Below, one piece after another: positions 33,062-42,291 of a stretch of DNA of 44,969 nt. The DNA is from Saksenaea vasiformis B4078 (Eukaryota; Mucoromycota; Mucoromycetes; Mucorales; Saksenaeaceae). Both the position numbers and the translations under genes were made by a program. The notes beneath the pieces were generated by a model, which was not told where the DNA came from, made no database searches, and saw only the letters and a list, made by a program, of their open reading frames with translations. The stretch covers positions 1 through 44,969 of the forward strand of contig JNDT01002292.1 in assembly GCA_000697055.1 (NCBI GenBank), written 5' to 3'. The stretch's first letter is position 1; each line of letters opens with the position of its first letter.

Positions 33062-33641
33062 ATGTCTGACGAACGTCATAATGCGATGGGTCCCGTCCTG
33101 CTTCCGGACGAGGATGCCAAACAGGTTCGATACTAGCAAAGACACCTTGATTTTGAAAGGCTCAACTTACTTTTTTTTTTTCTTTTTGACAGGTCTTCCA
33201 CGAAGTCAAAGAAGAAGCGGTTCACAAGGTAAGGAAACCCACAAATTAAATAACGGAACTTGGATTGATTTGTATGTATAATTTAGTTACATGAGGCAAG
33301 TACAATCTTAGCAGAACGGAGTTAAAAAAAGGACAACGGGAAAAGGCTGATGACTGACTGACTGATGGTCAATGTAGCTTCGACATCTTGATCATGTCCA
33401 CGGTCTTCATGAAACAGACAAGCTGCAGCATATCTCTGCTTTCAAGTTAGTGGAGTATGCCAAGGAAGAGGTTGCGTATGGTTTCAACTACTTTGGAAAG
33501 GTCCACTTGGGAGATGAGAAGTATATTCATGTCCGCGCTCACAAGACGCATGATGGCCGTGTTGATTTCTATTCTATCCACACCACACCAGAATGCGCTA
33601 TCTGGACACGTGAAAAACCACTCGAGTATTTCATTGATTAA
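33062..33641 (+). CDS. Stefin-like (type 1 cystatin) cysteine protease inhibitor
   Basis: Three exons: 33062-33124, 33193-33228 and 33378-33641; 120 residues, no signal peptide, so cytosolic as stefins are. The N-terminal Gly segment (MGPVLLPDEDAKQVFHEVKEE) and the core (FKLVEYAKEEVAYGFNYFGKVHLGDE.. KYIHVRAHK) follow the stefin order. EVAYG at residues 64-68 stands where stefins have QVVAG, the loop that plugs papain-type active sites; the Gln to Glu change is unusual. Stefins are reversible inhibitors of cathepsin-like proteases. Intron 2 (149 nt) is longer than its neighbours and could conceal a small exon (an acceptor-like TTTAG lies near 33286). Fold assignment is by pattern; inhibition is inferred. 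Confidence 0.8.
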
Positions 33642-34454
33642 AATGCGATCTTTTTGTATATAAGAAGTTACAAAGATAGTTCCCAGTGTGAAGATAAATG
33701 AAGCTGATTTATGGATTCTTTCCGAAAGAGATCCAAGTGTGTTTGAAAGGGAAAAAAAAAAGGTTGTTTGTGTGTTTCGGTGGGCTGAAAACGCCGTTTG
33801 CATGCTTGTTCCCACTACGGCTGGTTTCCTGTTTGGCCGACCTTGTGCGACTACCACTGTGATATAAGGAAGGCTCCGACCTTGACACCGCGAGCCTTGT
33901 TTCTAGATCAAGGCATTGACGTTGCCAACTATCGTCTTTCTGCAAACACTATCCAGGTATCTCTCGGTGTTGTTTTGACTCTCGGAAATCGCGGTACACT
34001 CTATATCATTATCCAAGCGTTGTTTATTCCTGAAACAATTACGCTCCTACTTTTAATGTGCTTCGGACAAAGAAATCGTCGATGAGAAAAAGGATGCAAC
34101 GTGCTCATTTGACCAAAAAAAAAAAAAGATCGTGTCTGCCAAATCGATGCCATAATCTTTACGAAGGTTACTGTGTCATTCCCAACTTATTGTCGATCCG
34201 GGATGATTTTAATGCTGGAACTTGATAAAGAAGCGCTGGGAGGCTTTGACAAGTGGTTCAACACGTTCGTGTTGCTCCAAACGAATTTCTCTGTGAAGCT
34301 GCATTTGAAATAAGAAGGCCTCCCTCAAGGGTTCTCCACGAAAATGTAAACATAAATGTATATTTTACTAGTAAGTTGTTGATAAATGTTTTTGTTCTTG
34401 CGTGTATGTTAGAGGATAATCGAAGGACCGCATCACGATAGGATGGTCCCATGC
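33642..34454. other. Intergenic, stefin gene to membrane protein gene
   Basis: About 810 bases, 3' ends of two convergent genes. Several open frames below 100 codons overlap on both strands, none with a domain. Nothing else is supported. Confidence 0.5.
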
Positions 34455-36311
34455 TTAAGTTGGTGCAACGGTTCGCAGATCAACGCCATCCACAGTCAAT
34501 GAAGCAATTTCCTTGTTATCGCCGGTACGGAGCCCTATTTCGCATGTTGGTGCGGGATTACTGGTAGCTGTTATTCTGAGGACATTGTAAAGTGAGCTTC
34601 GGAAGTACAACGTTGAGAAGAGAGTGGACGCTACAAAGATACACGCTGATGTTGCTAAAAGGACGCCGACCCCGGCCCAAAACGGCCTGCCGAGCATTAC
34701 GCCTGCCGTTAATTCAATATTTGTGCCGTTTACTGCGACTGCACCTTCGAGAAACGTCTCTGTTGCAAATGAGGCAAGATACGCTGGTCCATCCGATGAA
34801 TTTCCCAGCAAGGACGCAAATGGTTGCAGTGTGCTGTAGGGCGCATTTAATATATCGACGGTCTGCCACGCCCAATTATGGCTTCTGGTGATGGTATCAA
34901 AGGCCAGTGTTTGGAACCTTGCGCATGCGTGTTGGTTTGAACCAATGGCGGTAGCGATAAAGTTGAAGTACGGTTCATTCAAGCCTATGCTTATATTTTG
35001 TGGTACACAGTGCTTGGGTCTTTTGAAAGCATGTATCCTTGCAATTATCTGAAAGGTCATAAATACAAACCCAATATCGTCATTGTTATGTGAGAAGCTA
35101 TTCTCGCTCCACTCGATAGCAGTAGCCCCAAACATATGGGAATGAGAAAAGGCCTTTAGATAGCCGACCGTGTTGTTTGTGTCGCGAGATGTATGTGTAC
35201 GATTTGAGCGTCTGTTTTTAAACAATTCTGAGACGATTGTATGATTCATTCCCGGTGGAATAAAGTTATGCAGTATGTTGAAGTACTGCGGATCGTAAGG
35301 CTTCGGGGAGAAAAAGCTGCTATGTTCTACTTCTGTTTCAATTAAGAGAGTAAGGTTTTGCTGGTCATCATCAGCCTGGTAAAGTACAGTTGCCGCAGAG
35401 GAATGGTTCCAAGAATACTGAGTATTTCGAATCGGCGACCACATGTACCGAAGGGGCGTGTTGGCAATTTCGATATTGTAGATAGCAGATCGTTTAGACA
35501 GGTGGTCAGCAAGGTACGAGATATCGCCACCCTCCAAATCAGCCATCAGAGTGTCAAAATCCTTTCCGATATCAAATAGTGGCTGCCTCTTTGTTATGAC
35601 TTTTTCCACTTGACGATTGTCGCTGCTTCTGTTCTCCAGCAAAAGAGTGTAATTTTTACCGCCGAAATCTTGCACAAGAAAATTCACGCCATATCCCAAT
35701 GGTGACACCATGATTCTGCCCCAACGTCGAGTAAATGAAGGGTATGCCTTTCCTACAGCATAGTCTTCTTGCACAAGCTGTCTGGTGTCAACAGGCAATT
35801 CCTCCAAAGGTTCTGGTCTGGCCAAATGAATGCCGACGCTATTCTTCTTGGAGCTGCAACCTTGCACTAGCGAACGACAGATGTAGTCCATCATGACTTC
35901 TACGCCGTCGACCGGGTTTCCTCCAATGGCACCGAGTTCTACGTACGTTGGAGCCTTCTTTATTGTGTTTATATGTTGTACGGTATAGTTCTGCACTCCT
36001 GTATCGAGCAGGACAACTGTGGGATTGTAAATATGAGATAGTAGAGGGTTTAGCATGCCTAAAGCAACGTCAGCAGTAACAGCCAGAAACAAGAGAGGAA
36101 CGTAGCCAAGACTTCTGCGTCCAATGGCCACGTCTGGTTGGAACATGGTGCATGCTCTGTCGATCAGATCACGCTGGCCTATCCAATACACCAACGACAC
36201 CTGATTTAATCGAAAGGCGAGTAGTGACCAAAGCCCGAAAAGGGATATACGTGCAGCGACTTGTACTATCACATAGACAGCTGAAGCTGCCCACTGTGGT
36301 ATCAGCACCAT
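34455..36311 (-). CDS. Large glycosylated membrane protein, function unknown
   Basis: Single exon, 618 residues from the ATG at 36311-36309 (the frame is open a few codons further up but has no other ATG). Hydrophobic helices lie near residues 5-35 (QWAASAVYVIVQVAARISLFGLW), 66-90 (LGYVPLLFLAVTADVALGML) and 544-567 (FWAGVGVLLATSACIFVAST). The roughly 450 residues between the second and third helix are hydrophilic, with about ten N-glycosylation sequons (NYT, NRS, NHS, NLT, NHT, NRT, NNT, NIS, NSS, NGT) and several Cys, so this part is probably extracellular or luminal. A cytosolic tail of about 50 residues follows. I recognise no catalytic motif. It may belong to a family restricted to early-diverging fungi. 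A cell-surface role is inference. Confidence 0.75.
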   Translation of the reverse strand: MVLIPQWAASAVYVIVQVAARISLFGLWSLLAFRLNQVSLVYWIGQRDLIDRACTMFQPDVAIGRRSLGYVPLLFLAVTADVALGMLNPLLSHIYNPTVVLLDTGVQNYTVQHINTIKKAPTYVELGAIGGNPVDGVEVMMDYICRSLVQGCSSKKNSVGIHLARPEPLEELPVDTRQLVQEDYAVGKAYPSFTRRWGRIMVSPLGYGVNFLVQDFGGKNYTLLLENRSSDNRQVEKVITKRQPLFDIGKDFDTLMADLEGGDISYLADHLSKRSAIYNIEIANTPLRYMWSPIRNTQYSWNHSSAATVLYQADDDQQNLTLLIETEVEHSSFFSPKPYDPQYFNILHNFIPPGMNHTIVSELFKNRRSNRTHTSRDTNNTVGYLKAFSHSHMFGATAIEWSENSFSHNNDDIGFVFMTFQIIARIHAFKRPKHCVPQNISIGLNEPYFNFIATAIGSNQHACARFQTLAFDTITRSHNWAWQTVDILNAPYSTLQPFASLLGNSSDGPAYLASFATETFLEGAVAVNGTNIELTAGVMLGRPFWAGVGVLLATSACIFVASTLFSTLYFRSSLYNVLRITATSNPAPTCEIGLRTGDNKEIASLTVDGVDLRTVAPT

Positions 36312-36678
36312 AGAGAGAAACAAAAAAAAAAGATTCAGTATTCATCGCTGATTTCCTTTGACTTATTTAAAGAGATGGTCTGATATCCACAGTAAGCACG
36401 ACACGTTGGGTTGGGGTAGATGGGGTTCTCTGTGTTGTACAACCAAGGTAATTAATTGACGAACTTAAAATAGATGTTGGCCCTTCTTCCTCTTCCCCCT
36501 TTTCATAGTGGTGACTTCGGGAATCGGGTTATGTATACGATTTATTATTAACATAAACTTTGCTTCTCAGCTATTGCTTCGCATGTTTGATAGAAAGAAT
36601 ATGTCCAAATTATGTACGGTTCCATTCAGGGTGTCAACGGAAATAATGATACACAGTGGCGCGAATGGAGATGGACCA
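36312..36678. other. Intergenic, membrane protein to F-box 3
   Basis: About 370 bases forming the promoter of the membrane protein gene and the 3' side of F-box paralogue 3. An A tract lies at 36321-36331. No other feature is seen. Confidence 0.5.
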
Positions 36679-38378
36679 CTAACCCGTCATCCATAAATCC
36701 TCCAGATATATTTGTCGGACAGATCGACACCGAACGGAGACAATGCGCTGGATACCTGATGTCCGGACGTCATCAGGACTATGTTCTATTGGATTGCGCC
36801 CATGCTCATCCTTTGGTGGGATTCCGGCCACGCTACTGATTTCATCTGCTTTTAATCTTCGGATATTGTCGAAACCCCTGTAATACCATCTTGTCCAACC
36901 TTCAGATTCGTAGTTTTTCCCGTGGTATTTTTTCCTTCGTTCCAGTATCTTCTCTTTCTTTTCCAGTTGTGTCAGCTTGAGCACAGCATGCTTATACCGT
37001 ATCTCTAACCGATCGAGAGACGCGGGTGTAAAATCAAACAGATCCGTTACGAATGTCTCTCCATGAGTGCACTCTATACAAAGAGAGGACAGCTTCGGAA
37101 AATTTGCTGTTATACGATAATATATTTTGTCAAACTCAGGGTCCTCAGGGTCGTGGTAATAATGTTTGATATCCAATTTTTCTAAGCCATGTGGACGTTT
37201 CATTCCCGTTTCGCTACATGTTATTCCTCGACAATTTGACAGCACCAGCACTTGCAGAGACTTCAAGTGTTCCAGAATACGATCGAAAACGACGGGGACC
37301 TTTTGAGACCGAAGTTTGAGCTTCAGTAACGATCGACAAGCTGATAACGCTTCTAATGCTTCAGTAAGTGATTTCGCGTCAGTTACTTCGAGATCAACTT
37401 CGCGGAGTGTCTGCTGAAAATTACATATCCATGTGGCGAATGGGTATCTTTCCCAGTTCACAATTTCTATCCATTCAAGAGGCGTAGAGACATCGCTACA
37501 TGCGACTAAGAGTTCTGTGTACAGCAATTCGGGGCAGCTTGTATGCCATACTTTTACATGTTTAAGGAATGGGGACGATTTGACAAGCATTGATACGCGT
37601 CTGTGAGTTGGACCGTCACATCTCCGATTACACGTAGGAAGTTCGAGTAGTTCCAAGTTAGGATACTTTTGAGCAACGTATGTATAATGCTGCTCTTCCA
37701 AGGTGCAACCCATATGTAAGCGACGTAAGCCGTTGTATGGTGTAATATTTTCCGGAATGGGTCCATGGAGTGAACCCCTGTCCAGAGAGAGGATTTCTAA
37801 GTCTGGAAGCGCCGGGTGGATTACTTCTAGCGCTGACACTTCCAAACCATCGCGAACATCGATGACCAAGTATTTCAGCCTATGTAGCTTGGTGATCAGA
37901 CTGGTCCATTCGTCGAACATAGGTGTCACACTGGCGCATATTATGCATCTAGAGCGGGAGGCAAATCCGCGTGGCAACGTAGGGACACGAAAGATAACAC
38001 GTCAAGCTTTTCGTATTCCGCAGCTACGACTTTGCTCAAGGGCGATCTCCAAAACTCTGGATAACCCAACGTGACAAGAAAAGGGCAAAGCCGCGGAAGA
38101 GCCATAAGGTTTTCATCTGATATTTGCAATCGATTTTGTAGATGCATGTACCGGACAAAATGACCGTAAGTGCCCAGTTTCTCAGTAGAGATCAATGTCC
38201 TAAAAAATAGCCGCAACTGCTTCTTCGTTGATATAATCACGACGAAATATGCCTTGGGTGTGAGTAACGCTTTCCAGCGCTGACAAACGCGCAGGCAGCT
38301 AAACAGAGCCTTGTGTGACAGCCAATTTAAAATGGCCGTTACAATTTCCATAGGTATCCTTTCCTGCGCCACTTCCAT
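36679..38378 (-). pseudogene. F-box/leucine-rich repeat-like protein, paralogue 3, frameshifted
   Basis: The ATG at 38378 starts an F-box (RIPMEIVTAILNWLSHKAL, CQRWKALLT) and the frame runs to a stop at 37941-37943. The homologous reading continues one frame over, from about 37950 (CIICASVTPMFDEW) to the stop at 36679. The span is 1700 bases, one short of 567 codons, so a single missing base at about 37947-37952 explains everything; alignment with paralogue 4 is otherwise gap-free there (DLPP..C against DFSP..C). No intron with usable signals bridges the break. The last residues still resemble the family end (RCRSVRQIYLE). Either a young pseudogene or a sequencing error. The rest of the protein shows no further stops, which fits a recent event. 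Confidence 0.8.
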
Positions 38379-39413
38379 GTTTGTTGCGGAAGAAGAGTCG
38401 ACTTGACTGCACAGTACAGCATTATTTATTATGGCAAATTTTTACGCTAATCTATATCAATTCAGTTTCCCACGAAGTGCTAGAAAGAGTGGATGGATTA
38501 TGCGGTCAGTAGCGCATGAGCTGCCAACAAATGCTTTGCTCACATCCACCTTATATTCCTCCATGGGCACACAAAACTTGGGCGTGCCTAGTAGATGGGA
38601 TAAAACCTTGATGTCACTTTACTTACCTCCGAGGTCATGCCCCGCAGCTGTAACGGATGGAGCCTGAGGGAGAAGACCAACTTCAGAGAGCTGTCAATTG
38701 ATACGGGTTGCAGAGGATCTGAAGCAACGCGATATCTGACAATCCGTTGTTGGTGAGAGTGATGCCGAGTGTGAGACAATGTTACCTTTGCTGGATAATG
38801 GGGCAAAAAAATGGCAATCCGGATCCCAAGCCAAAGGCCATGCGGGTTGCATGATACACAACAATGCCCATCAGAAGTACATATCGGGAAAGTAGAATGA
38901 GCGGAGCCAAAGAAGAAAAAGAACGACAAGAGAAAGATTGGTGTTCCCCCTAGAAGCTCATTGCATTTGTGGTATCTGGAGCGCCGTTCGCGTGAAGCAA
39001 TCAAAAACTGTCAGAGAGCCTTCTGCACGACGCCAAAGTAAACTATCTGTGACACGAACCTAGCACGAAAGAATACAGCGTGCATACTTATGTTCTTGCG
39101 TCAGTCTATATGAAAATACTCGCAAGTGCAAAATCCACCTGGATGTAATGCCGAATACTCTTTAGCCAGCGGGCACAGCTGTAATAAAAAAAAATCCAGT
39201 AATTGATTAACTTACTTAAGTGCTCCCATGTCCTCAGCTATCCTTTCTCATAGTAGTCTCCTGGGAAATTGGTCACGGAAGCAGTTTATTCACGCACAAA
39301 GTTGACTTCAGATATTGCTTTAAATTTTTAATTTGGTGCCACCCATCATGGTGGAGAGGAGGAGAGGGGCCGGGGGCGGGGGAGAGATGTCCGGTCTAAA
39401 CTGACGCGGCTAG
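38379..39413. other. Intergenic, F-box 3 to F-box 4
   Basis: About 1.03 kb. It contains the F-box 3 promoter side and the F-box 4 3' side, with a G-rich stretch (39357-39386). Directly upstream of both start codons a similar short sequence occurs (TTGCGGAAGAAGA and CTGCGAAAGAAGA), probably inherited with the duplication. No gene is called. Confidence 0.5.
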
Positions 39414-41111
39414 CTAGGCATCAATCCTTTTTTCTTGCATGATTACCTCTCGGCCAGATTGGCACACAACAACTACAACGGCCTTCATGTCTGAGTAGAT
39501 ACTGGTGTTAGATGGTAAAGCTTGATGATCTTGTCTGTCATTTTGTAGTAGTTCAATCGCTCTTCTGATTTTATCTGGTTTTAACTTTTGAACGATTCCA
39601 AAGCCACTATTGTGGTACCATCTCGTCCAACCTTCGGATTTGGAATTGTTCATCGACTCATAGTGCTTTCTCCTTCGTTCCAGTATCTTCTTTGTCTTTT
39701 GTACTTGCGTTAATTTAAGTACGGTATCGTGATAATAGCGCAGCTCTAAGCAATCGAGATGCGCATGTGTGAAATCGAACAAAAATATTGGGACTGCAGC
39801 TCTGCCAAAGTACTCATAAACGAGCTGGGAAAGCCGTGGACAATTTGCTCTTATATAGTGGCCTCTCGTTCTCTTACGGTAATGATAATTAGAAGTTGTG
39901 ATATGCAATTCCTCTAAGCCATGTGAACTTCCCAATGCTGTCTCGCTACATGTTATGCTCTCATCAACCCGGAGTGTCAGTATTTTTAGACGCTTCAGTT
40001 GTTTCAGAACACAGTCAAAAATGATGGGCTCTTTAGATCGGATGTCTAGTTCAGTCAAGGATGGACAAGTCGACAATGCTGCTACTGCTTCTGTAAATGC
40101 TTGTGGTGCATAGACTCCGAGTTCGACCTTGCGAAGAGTCCGTTGAAAATTGTTTATCAATGCGGCGTATGGGTACGCTCTCCATCTTTCGATCCGCATC
40201 ATCTCAAGGGGTGCACCACTATGCTTGCTCGCGGCCAAAGCCTCTGTATACGCGTGTTCAACGGCGAAACCTTCAATAATCATGCGTTTCAGGAAGGGTA
40301 GCGACTTTGCAAGCAGCGGTACTCCTACATCTTTTTCATGTACAGTTCGCAGGTATTCCGCAGAGAGAAAAAGTAACTCCAATTTGGAATATTTTTTAGC
40401 AAAGTAGGAATAATGTTGTAGGTTGGTGGCCCCCTTTACTTCCAACTTTCGCATGCTGTTGCACGGTTTAATATTTTGTGGGACTGTATCATAGGGAGAC
40501 AAACCGTACAACACAAGCACTTCCAAGTCTGGACTCATCGAGTGGATTGACTCCAGTTTTGACATATCGATGTCACCGCAATAACAGCAGGAAATATCCA
40601 AGTACTTAAGCTTTGGTAGCTGGTTGATGATACCAATCCAGTTAAGTATCCTAGGGGACAATGATAGACGCGTTATACAGCATAGAAACGGAGAAAAGTC
40701 CATTGCTTCCTCTAGAATGAGCATAGGCAGTCCATCAAGGGTTTCATATCCTGCCGCTATGGATTCTTTTACAGGTGATTCCCAAAACCGAGGATAAGCG
40801 AGCGTGACAAGAAAAGGACAAAGTCTTGGAAGGTCTCTGCTGTTTTCATAAGAAATTCGTAATTCATCTTGTATATGCAGGTGGCGGACAAACTGACCGT
40901 AAGCACTATGTCCCTCTGTGTGTATCAACGTTTCGAAAAACAATCGTAACTGACGCTTCGTGGATAGATGCGCGGAACGATACAAAGTAGCTGTAAACAA
41001 TTCTTTCCACCACCGGCGAACGCGTAGACAGACGCTCAGGGTGTCATGTGGTACCATCGTTACAATACGTGTTACAATTTCCACAGGTATTTTTTCTTGT
41101 ATCGTTGTCAT
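39414..41111 (-). CDS. F-box/leucine-rich repeat-like protein, paralogue 4
   Basis: Single exon, 565 codons, ATG at 41111-41109. F-box at residues 5-60 (KIPVEIVTRIVTMVPHDTL, RRWWKELFTATLYRSAHL), then Leu-rich units (LTRLSL, LKYLDISCC, LEVLVLYG, MRKLEVKG, LKRMIIEG, LTELDIRS, LKILTLRV, LEELHITT). It is the nearest relative of the frameshifted paralogue 3, sharing HGLE, TQ-x-x-K-x-K-ILERR-KK/KH and SEGWTRWY. It is intact and has no intron. Probable SCF adaptor with unknown substrate. Neighbouring mobile-element sequence to the right suggests a fast-changing region. Confidence 0.85.
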   Translation of the reverse strand: MTTIQEKIPVEIVTRIVTMVPHDTLSVCLRVRRWWKELFTATLYRSAHLSTKRQLRLFFETLIHTEGHSAYGQFVRHLHIQDELRISYENSRDLPRLCPFLVTLAYPRFWESPVKESIAAGYETLDGLPMLILEEAMDFSPFLCCITRLSLSPRILNWIGIINQLPKLKYLDISCCYCGDIDMSKLESIHSMSPDLEVLVLYGLSPYDTVPQNIKPCNSMRKLEVKGATNLQHYSYFAKKYSKLELLFLSAEYLRTVHEKDVGVPLLAKSLPFLKRMIIEGFAVEHAYTEALAASKHSGAPLEMMRIERWRAYPYAALINNFQRTLRKVELGVYAPQAFTEAVAALSTCPSLTELDIRSKEPIIFDCVLKQLKRLKILTLRVDESITCSETALGSSHGLEELHITTSNYHYRKRTRGHYIRANCPRLSQLVYEYFGRAAVPIFLFDFTHAHLDCLELRYYHDTVLKLTQVQKTKKILERRRKHYESMNNSKSEGWTRWYHNSGFGIVQKLKPDKIRRAIELLQNDRQDHQALPSNTSIYSDMKAVVVVVCQSGREVIMQEKRIDA

Positions 41112-42291
41112 GTTCCACTGCGAAAGAAGATACGCCGAAATGTCAAATTAACTGCACGCTCATTTTGATGGAAATCAAATGTCGCTAGCCAAGGAAAATC
41201 GAATCGATATCGCTGGCCAGTGGGAATAATGCCGCTATTCAGAAACGGACAATTGGATAGATAACGGCTATTTAGTCAAAGATACGTCTTATTCGTGGCG
41301 ATGTGGTTTGAGGACATATTCTATTCAGGAAGCCGAAGGAATTATTCACCCTCGGTCTCAAAGCGTGCTCAGATACAAAAGTCCTCCTCACGGCCATCCA
41401 AGGCTCATCTTCTGGTCAACAGAACTGACAGAAGGAATGTTCGAATGCCTGGAGTAGTAGCTCTTAATATGCTGTGCTTTTACCAGAACAAATTTTACGT
41501 ATGTTCGGATGAAACGGTGACAAAGACTTCTAACAAGTTTGTTTCCTTTGCAGACACCTGTAGTCGCGTTATATCTTGATCGAATATTTACAATACCCGC
41601 GAAATGATGGAATTTGTTACATTCAAATGCGGAAAGATTACAGCGCTTTGTCATAGACAATGATTTATTAAGGCACACAAGCAATAAACCATAGATATCG
41701 CTAAATACCCTGAGATCTTGGCATCTTCTATTTTCCCCAAGGCGTTCTTGAAGATGTTGGGCCTTGCTAGTATTTTACCGAGAAGTCTGACGGACTATTT
41801 TCTTCGTCTCTTTGGACAGGTCGGTAACCATCTAAACGTTCCATGGTCTGCAGTAAAAAAAAAAAAAAAGATGCTTGGCCCATCCTGGCTCGGTGGAGAA
41901 AAAAGGGAGAGGACAATAAACAACGCTATTTAAGTTAAAGAGTATGAAAATAATGTGGTGATTTACGTGTTGACGAGTACATCGGCTACGTTCATTATTA
42001 TTATTTATTTGATAGGTGGGGGATTAAGTCAATCCTGAGCTATGGAGCTACTCACCTCTTTCCGCAATGTCGCAATGCTGCAAAGTAATCATTACTACTG
42101 GATGGTAAGCGCTGATAACATCCGTTTTTTTATACGCGACCCAACGTGGAAATCACGGTAGAAAACAAGCATCAACCGATGCTAGGGCTTCGTGACCATG
42201 TCTGTAGCCCTGAAATCTTCGATTGTTAGATCATTTGCGGAAATTAGACCCCGTCCTCACCTGTCATACAAAGTGACGAGTGAGCAGTTCC
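41112..42291. other. Intergenic, F-box 4 to Fanzor 3' end
   Basis: About 1.18 kb. The right part is the 3' flank of the Fanzor gene and holds the two hairpins listed separately. The left part is the F-box 4 promoter side. Open frames at 41295-41684 on both strands overlap each other and have no recognisable domain. I found no terminal inverted repeat by eye. Confidence 0.5.
42168..42211 (-). ncRNA. Twin hairpins 3' of Fanzor, candidate guide-RNA scaffold
   Basis: AGCATC-AACC-GATGCT (42168-42183) is a perfect 6-bp stem with a 4-base loop. It is immediately followed by AGGGCT (42184-42189) pairing with AGCCCT (42206-42211) over a 16-base loop. The pair lies 81-124 bases beyond the Fanzor stop codon, on its transcribed side. 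In characterised Fanzor and TnpB loci the guide RNA derives from the 3' end or 3' UTR of the nuclease gene. That these hairpins are part of such an RNA is inference; hairpins of this size also occur by chance. Confidence 0.3.

Noticed and set aside
33798..34085. Plus-strand frame of 95 codons with a hydrophobic tail
   Set aside because: No domain, no conserved neighbours, overlaps minus-strand frames in a 3' flanking region.
41295..41684. Possible second Fanzor fragment (KTS near a Cys on the plus strand)
   Set aside because: Only a few residues match by chance; none of the flanking RuvC or zinc-ribbon motifs are present.
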